NCBI GenBank assembly: GCA_900762355.1
Contig: CAAFGE010000024.1
Location: 1 to 64,000 of the forward strand
DNA from: an uncultured Collinsella sp.
GTDB lineage: Bacteria; Actinomycetota; Coriobacteriia; Coriobacteriales; Coriobacteriaceae
DNA: 64,000 bases
Direction: 5' to 3'
Under the pieces are notes generated by a model. The model ran no database searches, was not told where the DNA came from, and worked only from the letters and a program-made list of their open reading frames with translations. Every line of letters starts with the position of its first letter. Within the stretch, counting starts at the first letter, position 1. The position numbers and the translations under genes are program-made. Below, piece after piece: positions 33,284 through 42,033 of the stretch.

Positions 33284-33360
33284 TGAACGGCATGCAGACA
33301 GACGTCGGTATGGACTCCAATGTCTTGTTCCAAGACAATCGAGAAAAGAGAGGGAGCTCG

Positions 33361-34920
33361 ATGACTAACAAGATCGGTAAAAAGCGCAAGATCACATTCT
33401 GGACGCGCTTGGGCTTTGGTATGGGCGGCATGCTCAACTCCGGTGCCCTGACCTTTACGCACAGCTACATGGTGCTGTTCCTGTCCACGGAGTGCGGCCT
33501 GTCCGCAGGCGAGGCTGCGCTGATCAGCTCGTTCGCCATCTATCTCAACGCCATTCTGTGCCCGCTTATGGGCTTTGTGGCCGATAACTTCTACGCTACC
33601 AAGATCGGCCGTATCTTTGGCCGCCGCCGTTTCTGGATCTTGCTGGCAATCCCGATGATGGTCGCCGAGCCGCTCATCTTTGTGGCTACGCCGTTCGGTT
33701 TCCCGTACTACTTTGTGCTGTACCTGATCTACAACGTCGCGTATACGTTCTGCACCGCCAACCTGTCGCCGCTTACCATCGAGATGACCGACGACTTCAA
33801 GGAGCGTACGTACCTCACCGGCTACAAGCACCTCTTTGGTAACGCCGCCGGCTTCCTGATGGCAGCACTCGTCGGCTTTGGCTTTGGCACCTTCGGCGAG
33901 ACCAACCCGTTCAGCTACTTCATCATCGCTACGGTCAACGCTTCGGTCATGGCAATCTCGCTGCTGTGCGTGTACCTGTCCACGTGGGAGCACACCCCCG
34001 AGGAGGTGGCTCAGGAGAAGATCGAGAGCGTCGGCGAGGGTATCAAGAAGTTCTTCATCGACGTTGTCTCTACCTTCCGCAACAAGTCCTTCCGCAAGGT
34101 CCTGTATGCGCAGGTCTCCACGAAGCTCGCTGCTGCCTGCTGGTCTGCCTGCCTGTCCTTCTTCATCGTCTACTGCCTGCAGATTCCTAAGTCCTATGAG
34201 TCCGTGATGGAGATGCCCGGCAAGGTCGTCGCTATCGTCTGCACCGCCATCTGGGTTGCCCTCATGGCCAAGAAGGGCTTCCACAAGTCTTGGTACCTGG
34301 CCAACGTCGGTTGCGCTGCGTGCATCATCGCCTACAACTACTTCGCCTTTGGTCAGATTAACGGCACCTCCACGGTCGCCATCGCCATGATTGCCTACCC
34401 CATCATCTTCGCCATCTGGAAGTTCTTCTACGTTGGTTTCCAGTACCTGCCCGATGTTCTGCTCAACTACATCCCCGATGTCGATGAACTCATCACCCTG
34501 CGTCGTCGCGAGGGCATCTACAGCTCCGCTCAGCAGCTCTGCCAGCAGATCGCCCAGGCTATCGCCGTCAACGCATGGGCTATTGTCCTTGCTGCCTCCG
34601 GCTTCATTCAGACCGCCGGCAACAGCGACGCCGTAACCCAGCCCGCCACCGTGCCTCTGTACATCTGCGGCTACATGCTCATCGGCTGCGCCGGCTTCTT
34701 CCTGCTCGCGGCTGTCCTTGCCCGCGGCATCAAGATCGACAAGGAGCAGTGCGACATCCTCTGCGACGAGATCAAGCGCGTCAAGGAGGGCGGCAAGATG
34801 GCCGACGTCCAGCCCGAGGTCAAGGCTCTTTGCGAGGAGCTCTCCGGCTTCAAGTACGAGGACTGCTTCGCTCACAACAACGTTGGCTTCCAGGACGGCA
34901 GCGTAATTCCCGCCGAGTAG
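33361..34920 (+). CDS. GPH/MFS-type sugar (oligogalacturonide) transporter
   Basis: 519-residue carrier with about twelve membrane segments and the opening FGMGGMLNSGALTF typical of the glycoside-pentoside-hexuronide (GPH) cation symporter group. A cytoplasmic loop (about residues 215-240) and a charged C-terminal tail (about 465-519) are present. ATG 33361 follows AGAGGGAG; the frame upstream contains the operators and is not coding. Given its operators and the following GH28, pectinesterase and GH105 genes, it probably imports galacturonate oligomers or unsaturated rhamnogalacturonides. The exact substrate is inferred. Confidence 0.82.
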   Translation: MTNKIGKKRKITFWTRLGFGMGGMLNSGALTFTHSYMVLFLSTECGLSAGEAALISSFAIYLNAILCPLMGFVADNFYATKIGRIFGRRRFWILLAIPMMVAEPLIFVATPFGFPYYFVLYLIYNVAYTFCTANLSPLTIEMTDDFKERTYLTGYKHLFGNAAGFLMAALVGFGFGTFGETNPFSYFIIATVNASVMAISLLCVYLSTWEHTPEEVAQEKIESVGEGIKKFFIDVVSTFRNKSFRKVLYAQVSTKLAAACWSACLSFFIVYCLQIPKSYESVMEMPGKVVAIVCTAIWVALMAKKGFHKSWYLANVGCAACIIAYNYFAFGQINGTSTVAIAMIAYPIIFAIWKFFYVGFQYLPDVLLNYIPDVDELITLRRREGIYSSAQQLCQQIAQAIAVNAWAIVLAASGFIQTAGNSDAVTQPATVPLYICGYMLIGCAGFFLLAAVLARGIKIDKEQCDILCDEIKRVKEGGKMADVQPEVKALCEELSGFKYEDCFAHNNVGFQDGSVIPAE

Positions 34921-34944
34921 GGCAGGCGCATCGTCCAAACCACA

Positions 34945-34988
34945 GGGCCGTGCCACCGGAGATCCACCGGCGGGTGCGGCCCTTTTTT
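34945..34988 (+). terminator. terminator after the transporter
   Basis: GGGCCG(TGC) (34945-34953) pairs with (G)GTGCGGCCC near 34973-34982, with an inner CCGG/CCGG stem, followed by six T. Confidence 0.8.
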
Positions 34989-35034
34989 AAAAACGAGTAG
35001 TATGAACTTCTGATTACATTTGAGGGAGAGACCC

Positions 35035-36630
35035 ATGGAGACGAACGTTATCTGGCGCAACGCCCGCGCGGCCGTTATTGAGCTCGACGACGGTGGCTAC
35101 TTTACCTGTGCCGATGCGTGGGAGATCTTTGTCAACGATGAGCCCGTCGGTACCACGAATACGGTCGAGACCTATGTTGACGGCCTGGTTCCCGGCAAGC
35201 GCAACCTCGTCCGCTTTGTCTGCGGCGAGCGTGAGCTGAGTGTGGGCGTCACCACGCCCGCGGAGCCCTTTACCATCAACGTTCGCGACTGCGGCGCCAA
35301 AGGCGATGCCGAGCACGATGACACCACCAATATCCAGGCTGCCATCATGGCTTGTCCCAAGGGCGGGCGCGTGCTGATTCCCGCTGGCAACTACCGCATC
35401 AAGTCCCTCTTCCTTAAGAGCAATATCAACATCGAGCTTGCTGAGGGCGCCGTGCTGCTGGCTCGCCACGACCGCGCGGCGCTTGCCTACATCCCCGGTA
35501 CGGTCAAGGGCGACGAGGGCGCTGGGTATGCCGGCACCGACATGCTGCCCCTGGGCCGTTGGGAAGGCGAGAGCTTCCCGACCTACTGTTCCACCTTTAC
35601 GGGCCTGAGCGTGCACGACGTGTGTATCTATGGCCGCGGCGCGATCGACGGCCAGACCGATTTTGCCGAGGACAACTGGTGGAACAAGGACTTTAAGAAC
35701 ATCTTTCGCCCCGAGGAGGGCCGCGAGGTCGCCCGCCCGCGCATGATCTTCCTGTCCGAGTGTGAGAACGTGAGCTTGGCCGGCTTCACCGTGCGCAACA
35801 GCCCGGCGTGGAATATCCATCCCGTCCTGTGCGAGCACGTCGATGCGCTCTGCCTGTCCATCGAGGGGCCCAAGAACTCCCACAACACCGACGGCTTCGA
35901 TCCCGAGAGCTGCGGCTTTGTCCGCATCTTGGGCTGCCAGTTCTCGGTGGGCGACGACTGCATCGCCGTCAAGAGCGGCAAGCTGGGCATTGACCCCGAG
36001 CTTCGCCCCGCTACGCACGACGTGCTGATCTCGCACTGCTACATGCACGATGGCCACGGCGCCGTGGTCTTGGGGTCCGAGGCCGCCGGCGGCATCAAGG
36101 ACCTCACCGTGAGCAAGTGCCTGTTCGAGCGCACCGACCGCGGCCTGCGCGTCAAGACCCGCCGCGGTCGCGGCAAGGACGCCGTTAACGAGGACATCAC
36201 CTTCGAGCACATTCGTATGGACGAGGTGCTTACGCCCTTCGTGGTCAACTCGTTCTACTTCTGCGACAAGGATGGCAAGACCGACTACGTGCAGTCTCGC
36301 GAGGCACTGCCCGTCGACGACCGCACGCCCGGCTTTGGTGCCACGACGTTTTGCGATATCGAGGCCACCAACTGCCATGCTGCCGCGGCCTATATCACGG
36401 GTCTGCCCGAGAGTAAGGTGACACGTCTGACGTTCCAAGACGTTCACGTTACCTTTGCCGACGATGCTGAGCCCTTTGTGCCGGCCATGGCCTGTGGTGT
36501 GGAGCCGATGGTGCGCCAGGGCATCATCGCGCAAAACGTGGCTGTGCTCGACTTGCAGAATGTGAGCATCGAGGGCCAGGACGGCGAGGAGCTTCAGCTC
36601 CAAAACGTCGACAAGGTTGTGCGCGCGTAA
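35035..36630 (+). CDS. GH28 polygalacturonase, apparently intracellular
   Basis: Right-handed beta-helix glycoside hydrolase of family 28 (531 aa) that cleaves alpha-1,4-galacturonosyl links. The catalytic signatures are all present: NTDGFD (about residues 285-290), VGDDCIAVKSG (about 308-318), GHG (about 343-345) and LRVKTRRG (about 372-379). An N-terminal segment of 75 residues precedes the helix. There is no signal peptide, so it should act in the cytoplasm on imported oligogalacturonides, as an exo-enzyme would. ATG 35035 follows GAGGGAGAG. The start directly behind a terminator with only 45 bases of leader suggests readthrough transcription or a short promoter. Confidence 0.92.
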   Translation: METNVIWRNARAAVIELDDGGYFTCADAWEIFVNDEPVGTTNTVETYVDGLVPGKRNLVRFVCGERELSVGVTTPAEPFTINVRDCGAKGDAEHDDTTNIQAAIMACPKGGRVLIPAGNYRIKSLFLKSNINIELAEGAVLLARHDRAALAYIPGTVKGDEGAGYAGTDMLPLGRWEGESFPTYCSTFTGLSVHDVCIYGRGAIDGQTDFAEDNWWNKDFKNIFRPEEGREVARPRMIFLSECENVSLAGFTVRNSPAWNIHPVLCEHVDALCLSIEGPKNSHNTDGFDPESCGFVRILGCQFSVGDDCIAVKSGKLGIDPELRPATHDVLISHCYMHDGHGAVVLGSEAAGGIKDLTVSKCLFERTDRGLRVKTRRGRGKDAVNEDITFEHIRMDEVLTPFVVNSFYFCDKDGKTDYVQSREALPVDDRTPGFGATTFCDIEATNCHAAAAYITGLPESKVTRLTFQDVHVTFADDAEPFVPAMACGVEPMVRQGIIAQNVAVLDLQNVSIEGQDGEELQLQNVDKVVRA

Positions 36631-36666
36631 GCGTTTGCTCTTAAACAATCGAATCCGGCATGTTGT

Positions 36667-36712
36667 GACGTGCGATGGACGGGGCCTTCCCGACCCATCG
36701 CACGTGCTCTTT
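36667..36712 (+). terminator. terminator-like hairpin after GH28
   Basis: GACGTGCGATGG (36667-36678) pairs with CCATCGCACGT (36695-36705), followed by GCTCTTTAT. Confidence 0.6.
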
Positions 36713-36764
36713 ATATGCCGGAACTGCAGCGTAGACGGTCCGTGACGAAAGGGTGTGGCTACTG

Positions 36765-38927
36765 ATGATGATTGAAGAACAAGTTTTTGAAGTATCGACC
36801 GAACGTGCGGGGGCATATCGCAGCATTTCCGATGCCTTGGCGGCTGCCGATCAGCTCTATCCGGATGCCGAGCAGCCGGTGATGATTCACGTCGATCCGG
36901 GCGAGTATCGCGAGCGGGTCGAGATTCATCGACCGCATGTGACGCTGGTGGGCGAGACGGCTGACAGCGTTCGAATCGTGGGAGGCCTGGGGGCCAAGAT
37001 GCCCTCGGAGGACGGCTCGGGTGTCGACGGCACGCTCGGCACGTTTAGAACCTATACCGTCTTGGTCGATGCCGACGACGTGCGGCTCGAGAACCTCACA
37101 ATCGTCAACGACGCCGGTGATGGTCGCGAGGTGGGGCAGGCGATTGCCCTGTACGCCGACGGCGACCGCCTGGTGGTCGACGCCTGCTGCATTGCGGGCC
37201 ACCAGGACACGCTGTTTTTGGGCCCGTTGCCGCCGCGCGAAGTCAAGCCGGGCGGGTTTATTGGCCCCAAGCAGTTCGCGCCGCGCCGGGTGGGCCGTCA
37301 GTATTTCCGACGTTGTCGAATCGAGGGCGACGTCGACTTTGTCTTTGGCGGCGCGCGTGCCTACTTTGAGGGGTGCGAGATCCGCTCGCTCAACCGAAAT
37401 ATGGACGTGAACGGCTACGTGACGGCGGCATCGACGCCCGAGGGAGAGCCGTACGGCTTCGTGTTCCACGGCTGCTCGTTTACGGCTCCGCAGGACGTGG
37501 CGCCGGACTCGGTCTACCTGGGTCGTCCGTGGCGCGAATGGGCGCAGACCGTGTTGATCGATTGCTGGTTAGGGCAACACATCAAGCGCGAAGGCTGGTG
37601 GGATTGGAATAAGCCGGCGGCGCACGAGAGGGCGCGCTACGCTGGTGCAATCCTACATGGCCCGTCGGGTGATGCCGAAAACTGGGTGCCATGGTCCCGC
37701 GAGCTCGATGCGACGGCCGCTGCCCGGTACGCTCGCGAACAGGTACTTGCCGGCACGGATGGCTGGGACCCCGAAGGTGGTTCGAGCAACACCGTGGAGA
37801 CCGCCAGTCTTTCCGATAACGGTCGCACGGTGCACATCGACACCTATTACGAAGATGAACCGGCGTTTCGCGACCGCCTTAAGCGCGAAGGCCGTTCCGC
37901 CGCGTTTAAGGGCGCAACGCCCGATGATTTTGAGGCATGGCAGATTGCGACGAGGGCTCGGCTGTTTGACCTGTTGGGCTTATCAATTATGGATCGCGCG
38001 CCGATTGAGGTACGCGAGCTCGATCGGGTGCAGATTGCCGGTGGTATCGTGCGTACCCATGCGATGCTGCAGGTGGAGCATAACGTTTGGATGCCGTTCT
38101 ATCTGCTCGAGCCACAGACCCCTAAGCTCGATGCGTGCGGCTGCAAGCGCTGCTATATCTGCCCGCATGGACACCAGGGCGCCGGCGCCGCAAGTGTTGC
38201 GGGCGTGACGGGCGTGCCGGCGATCGACGACGCCGTGCGTAAGTTCAACTACGACTACGGTTTGCGTCTGGCGCGCATGGGCTATGTGACCGTCTGCCCC
38301 GATGCCCGTGGCTGGGGATACCGCCGGGACTGGAAGGGCCAGGGCGATGACGAGAACAGCTTCCTGCGCGGCACGTGCCTGAACCAGGCACGCATGGCCG
38401 AGCCGCTGGGCCTTACCGTTGCGGGCCTCAATGCCTGGGACAACATGCGTCTGATCGATTACCTGGAGGCGCGCGGCGACATTGCCATGGACGACCTGGG
38501 TTGCTTTGGCTTTTCGGGCGGCGGATACATGACGCTGTATCTGGCGGCGCTCGACCCGCGCGTTCGCAAGGCGTTTGTCTCGGGCTATCTGTACGGTGTC
38601 GACGATTCGCTGCTGCACCTCAACGGCAACTGCAGCTGTAATTATGTGCCGGGTCTGTGGCGCCTGCTCGATATGGGCGATATCGCCTCGCTTATCGCAC
38701 CGCGCCCGCTGTTGGTGCAGAGCTGCGAGGGCGATCATCTTAACGGTGCCCGTGGGCTTGCGAACGTGGACGAGCAGCTCGATATCGTTCGGGACGCCTA
38801 TGAGCTTGTGGGACATGCCGGCGACTTGTCACACGAGGTCTGCCCGGGCGGGCACCATTTGGGCGTTGCTTACCTTGCCGAGGATATCGAGTGGCTTGAC
38901 GAGCGTGCTGCCGGGGCCCGTGCGTAG
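36765..38927 (+). CDS. fusion of CE8 pectin methylesterase and alpha/beta-hydrolase (acetylesterase-like)
   Basis: 720-residue two-domain enzyme. Residues 1-330 are a CE8 pectinesterase: GHQDTLFLG (about 145-153) with the catalytic Gln, DVDFVFGGARAYFEG (about 189-203) with the nucleophile Asp, and YLGRPWREWAQTV (about 250-262) with the substrate Arg. Residues from about 370 form an alpha/beta hydrolase of the acetyl-xylan-esterase/dienelactone-hydrolase type with FGFSGGGYMTLYLAALD (about 583-599, nucleophile Ser) and a late GGHHLG (about 697-702, His). A CxCKRCYIC cluster (about 456-463) sits before the hydrolase core. No signal peptide. Probably removes methyl and acetyl groups from the same imported pectin fragments. 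ATG 36765 follows GAAAGGG; GTG 36753 is less likely. Confidence 0.88.
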   Translation: MMIEEQVFEVSTERAGAYRSISDALAAADQLYPDAEQPVMIHVDPGEYRERVEIHRPHVTLVGETADSVRIVGGLGAKMPSEDGSGVDGTLGTFRTYTVLVDADDVRLENLTIVNDAGDGREVGQAIALYADGDRLVVDACCIAGHQDTLFLGPLPPREVKPGGFIGPKQFAPRRVGRQYFRRCRIEGDVDFVFGGARAYFEGCEIRSLNRNMDVNGYVTAASTPEGEPYGFVFHGCSFTAPQDVAPDSVYLGRPWREWAQTVLIDCWLGQHIKREGWWDWNKPAAHERARYAGAILHGPSGDAENWVPWSRELDATAAARYAREQVLAGTDGWDPEGGSSNTVETASLSDNGRTVHIDTYYEDEPAFRDRLKREGRSAAFKGATPDDFEAWQIATRARLFDLLGLSIMDRAPIEVRELDRVQIAGGIVRTHAMLQVEHNVWMPFYLLEPQTPKLDACGCKRCYICPHGHQGAGAASVAGVTGVPAIDDAVRKFNYDYGLRLARMGYVTVCPDARGWGYRRDWKGQGDDENSFLRGTCLNQARMAEPLGLTVAGLNAWDNMRLIDYLEARGDIAMDDLGCFGFSGGGYMTLYLAALDPRVRKAFVSGYLYGVDDSLLHLNGNCSCNYVPGLWRLLDMGDIASLIAPRPLLVQSCEGDHLNGARGLANVDEQLDIVRDAYELVGHAGDLSHEVCPGGHHLGVAYLAEDIEWLDERAAGARA

Positions 38928-39005
38928 GGCCTGGGTGCCGCAGCAAGCAAACGGTAATGACTGACAAGACCAAAGACCGCCGTGTGGGCGGGGAGGAGTA
39001 TAACC

Positions 39006-39677
39006 ATGAAACCGACGAAGACCTTGAGTGAATCGACCATCTGCTGCTTTGGCGATTCGACCACATGGGGTGACAACGGATGCGGCGCAGGCGGCAACGA
39101 CATCTCCTGGACCACGCACCTGGGCGCGCTGCTGGGCGGTGCGACCGTTGAGAACTTTGGCATCAAGGGTTCGCGCATCGCCATTAAGGCTGACCGTACC
39201 GATTCGTTTGTCGAGCGTCTGGACGGCATCGATGACGCGGCCGATGTCTATGTCGTCTTTGGCGGCGTCAACGACTTTAGCCGCAACGTGCCGCTCGGCG
39301 AGCTGGGCAGCACCGATGTGCATGAGTTCTATGGTGCCGTCGATTATCTGATCCGCACCATCACGGCGCGCTCGCCCCAGGCAAAGCTCGTGTTTATGAC
39401 GCCGTGCAAGACGAGCGGCAAGCACGAGAAGGATATTCCCGCGAGCAATGAGCTCAACCATCTGGGTCTGACGCAGATCGCGTACGTGCAGGCGATGCTC
39501 GAGGTTTGCGACCGCTACTCGGTGCCGGTGATCGATCTGTACGCGCAGAGCGGCATCAGCCCGTTTTTGCCGGAGCATCGCGAGCTCTATATGCCGGATG
39601 GTTTGCATTACAGCCCGGCTGGCTATGAGCGCCTGGCGCATCGCATTGCCGCGGGCTTGGCTGCCGTTTGCCGCTAA
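39006..39677 (+). CDS. SGNH/GDSL-family esterase
   Basis: 223-residue SGNH hydrolase with FGDSTTWGD (block I, about residues 14-22, catalytic Ser), a Gly in NFGIKGSRI (block II), GGVNDF (block III, about 86-91) and DGLHYSPAGY (block V, about 199-208, Asp and His). There is no signal peptide. Between the pectinesterase and GH105 genes, a rhamnogalacturonan or pectin acetylesterase role is likely, acting on internalised fragments; specificity cannot be read. Start ATG 39006 behind GGGGAGGAG. Confidence 0.85.
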   Translation: MKPTKTLSESTICCFGDSTTWGDNGCGAGGNDISWTTHLGALLGGATVENFGIKGSRIAIKADRTDSFVERLDGIDDAADVYVVFGGVNDFSRNVPLGELGSTDVHEFYGAVDYLIRTITARSPQAKLVFMTPCKTSGKHEKDIPASNELNHLGLTQIAYVQAMLEVCDRYSVPVIDLYAQSGISPFLPEHRELYMPDGLHYSPAGYERLAHRIAAGLAAVCR

Positions 39678-39691
39678 AAGTCTGCCGTTCG

Positions 39692-39729
39692 CGGGGAATA
39701 TAGGGTTAACGTTCACCCTATATTCCCCG
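39692..39729 (+). terminator. long palindrome with a LacI-type operator at its centre
   Basis: Perfect 15-bp arms (39692-39706 and 39715-39729) enclose TAACGTTC, so that GGGTTAACGTTCACCC (39703-39718) spans the loop. It can fold as the hairpin ending the SGNH transcript and at the same time present an operator of the pectin regulon. No T tract follows, so termination is uncertain. Confidence 0.55.
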
Positions 39730-39743
39730 TTCGCGTTACACTA

Positions 39744-39759
39744 GGGTTAACGTTCACCC
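39744..39759 (+). promoter_or_regulatory. second LacI-type operator before the GH105 gene
   Basis: GGGTTAACGTTCACCC, identical to the copy at 39703-39718 and 41 bases from it, ends 25 bases before the GH105 start codon. It overlaps the expected start of transcription. Confidence 0.7.
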
Positions 39760-39784
39760 ATCATTAACGTCAGAGGGGACAGCA

Positions 39785-41023
39785 ATGGGTTGCAATCAGA
39801 TTCTGGACCGTTACATCGAGCAGTTGATCGAGACCTCGACGCCGCAGGCGCCGGCCTGGAACATCGAAAAGCTCCGTGCCGGTAAGGAGAACACCTGGAA
39901 CTACATCGATGGCTGCATGATCAAGGCACTCATCGAGCTGTACGAGATCACGGGTGAGCAGCGCTACCTGACCTTCGCCGACGACTATATCGACTTCTTT
40001 GTCCAGGAAGACGGCACCATCAAGCATTACAACCCCGAGGAGTACAACCTCGACAACGTCAACGCCGGCAAGACCCTCTATAAGCTGTATGACCTGGTGG
40101 GCAAGCCCAAGTACCGTGCCGCCATGGACACCATTTACCGTCAGCTCGAGACCCAGCCGCGTACCAAAGAGGGCGTCTTTTGGCACAAGGCCGTCTACCC
40201 TAACCAGATTTGGCTCGATGGTATGTACATGGCGCAGCCGTTCTACATGCAGTACGAGCTGAGCTTCCACAACCGCCGCGCCTGCTCGGACAGCTTCCAT
40301 ATGTTCCAGGTCGTACACGACCTCATGCGCAATCCGCTCAACGGCCTGTACTATCACGCCTACGACGCAAGCCGCAAGCAGTTCTGGTGCGACCCGGTCA
40401 CCGGCCTTTCGGCTAACTTCTGGCTGCGCGCCGAGGGCTGGTTTGCCATGGCGCTCATCGACACGTGGGAGCTTATGCCGCCTTCGATGTCGGCCGAGAA
40501 GGACGAGATCCGCAAGATGTTCCACGACCTGATTGACGCCATGCTGCCGTATCAGGACGAGAAGACCGGCATGTGGCATCAGGTCATCAACCTGCCCAAT
40601 ATCGCCCCCAACTACCTGGAGGAGTCGGGCAGCGCGATCTTTGCCAACGCCATCATGAAGGGCGTGCGTCTGGGCGTGTTGGGTGAGCGCTACTACCAGT
40701 ACGGCCGTCGCGCCTTCGACGGCATCTGCGAGACCTGCCTTTCCGAGCACGATGGCCAGCTGGCGCTCGACAACATCTGCCTGGTTGCGGGCTTGGGAAA
40801 CACCGCGCACCGCGAGGGCACGTTTGGTTACTACATGAGCGAGCCCGTGGTCAAAAATGATGCAAAGGGTGTGGCGCCGCTGGTGCTTGCCTATATCGAG
40901 ACCATGCATCACGACAAGCTGGCCGGTAAGCGCGATCCGCTCGCCCCCTCGGGCGTGTGCTCCATCGAGGACCCGTTTGGCGGATACACCCCGGGCATCA
41001 ACGCTCATAAGGGATGTGAATAA
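39785..41023 (+). CDS. GH105 unsaturated rhamnogalacturonyl/uronyl hydrolase (YteR/YesR type)
   Basis: 412-residue (alpha/alpha)6-barrel enzyme that removes the delta-4,5-unsaturated galacturonate from rhamnogalacturonan or pectin oligomers made by lyases. The family signature NQIWLDGMYMAQPF (about residues 141-154) contains the catalytic Asp. WNYIDGCMIKALIELYEITG (about 38-57) and WLRAEGWFAMALIDT (about 214-228) also match. No signal peptide, as is usual for intracellular GH105. Product enters the isomerase/SDR route encoded at 53.9-55.6 kb. Start ATG 39785; an AGAGGGG site precedes it. Confidence 0.93.
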   Translation: MGCNQILDRYIEQLIETSTPQAPAWNIEKLRAGKENTWNYIDGCMIKALIELYEITGEQRYLTFADDYIDFFVQEDGTIKHYNPEEYNLDNVNAGKTLYKLYDLVGKPKYRAAMDTIYRQLETQPRTKEGVFWHKAVYPNQIWLDGMYMAQPFYMQYELSFHNRRACSDSFHMFQVVHDLMRNPLNGLYYHAYDASRKQFWCDPVTGLSANFWLRAEGWFAMALIDTWELMPPSMSAEKDEIRKMFHDLIDAMLPYQDEKTGMWHQVINLPNIAPNYLEESGSAIFANAIMKGVRLGVLGERYYQYGRRAFDGICETCLSEHDGQLALDNICLVAGLGNTAHREGTFGYYMSEPVVKNDAKGVAPLVLAYIETMHHDKLAGKRDPLAPSGVCSIEDPFGGYTPGINAHKGCE

Positions 41024-41024
41024 C

Positions 41025-41930
41025 GTGGGGGCTATTACTCCGGGTGTACGTTTGCACGACCTTCCGCAGGGGACCGTCGAGGAACGCATTCGCATGGCGG
41101 GAGAGCTGGGCTTTTCGTGCATTCAGCTGCCGAGCAAGGTGCTCTACGCATCGATGGGGATCGATCGAGGCGGCCTGACCCGCGAGCTTGCCGACCATTT
41201 GCGTGCGGTACTCGACGAGGCGGGCGTTTCGGTCGCCGTGCTCGGCTGCTATAAGAATTTGGCGACGCCCGATCGCCAACAGCTCATGGATAACTTTGCC
41301 GAGTACGAGGCATGCTTGAACTTTGCCCAGATGCTCGGCGGATGCCCGGTTGGCACCGAGACCGGTCGCCCCAATGCGCAGAACCGCGTTGCTGATGACC
41401 GCATGACCGATGAGGCGCTTGAGGCTTTTATGGACGGACTCGCACGCGTCTGCGAGCGCGCCGAGGCCGTGGGCGGGCAAATACTGATCGAGCCTGGCTG
41501 GAACGAGACGGTCAACACGCCGGATCGCTGCCGCGAGGTGCTGGAGCGCGTCTCGAGCCCGTCGCTCGGCGTGATCTATGACCCGGTATCGCTGCTGCAC
41601 CCCAGCGTCGTTGACGAAGCGCAGGAAATCACGGCACGCGTGCTCTACTTATGCGGCAGTAAGATCCGCGTGCTGCACGCCAAGGATTTTGAGGTCGTTG
41701 ATAACGAGGACAAAGCAGGTTGGTGCGACGGTACGGGTTCGCGCCTGGTGTGTCATGGCGTGGGGGAGACGGGGCGATACGACTTTGAGCCCGTGGTGGC
41801 CTGGGCGGCTGCCGCCTGCCCTGGGATTCCCTGCGTGGTCGAGAACAGTGTGCCGGCGACGGCGGCTGACTGCCTGACGACACTCGAGCACATGTCCGCT
41901 CGCTGCGGGGCTCCGCATTGCGAGTTATAG
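41025..41930 (+). CDS. sugar phosphate isomerase/epimerase-like TIM barrel
   Basis: 301-residue protein of the AP-endonuclease-2/xylose-isomerase-like TIM-barrel fold. It starts at GTG 41025, one base after the GH105 stop, so it is coupled to it. GVRLHDLPQGTVEERIRMA opens the barrel. Metal-ligand candidates are Glu in LIEPGWNE (about residues 150-157), Asp in GVIYDPVSLLHP (about 182-193), His/Asp in VLHAKDFEV (about 216-224) and Glu in PCVVENS (about 264-270). The context suggests processing of a uronate or rhamnose-derived sugar, or epimerisation of a pectin-derived sugar acid. The precise reaction is unknown. Confidence 0.75.
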   Translation: MGAITPGVRLHDLPQGTVEERIRMAGELGFSCIQLPSKVLYASMGIDRGGLTRELADHLRAVLDEAGVSVAVLGCYKNLATPDRQQLMDNFAEYEACLNFAQMLGGCPVGTETGRPNAQNRVADDRMTDEALEAFMDGLARVCERAEAVGGQILIEPGWNETVNTPDRCREVLERVSSPSLGVIYDPVSLLHPSVVDEAQEITARVLYLCGSKIRVLHAKDFEVVDNEDKAGWCDGTGSRLVCHGVGETGRYDFEPVVAWAAAACPGIPCVVENSVPATAADCLTTLEHMSARCGAPHCEL

Positions 41931-42033
41931 CATTGGCTTTTGCCGTGTCGGCAGATTGAGATTACCTGTATGGGGGCGGCGGTGAAGGGTCTTTATCGTC
42001 GCCCCATTGGATTGCATTAAAAAGGGGAGTTGC

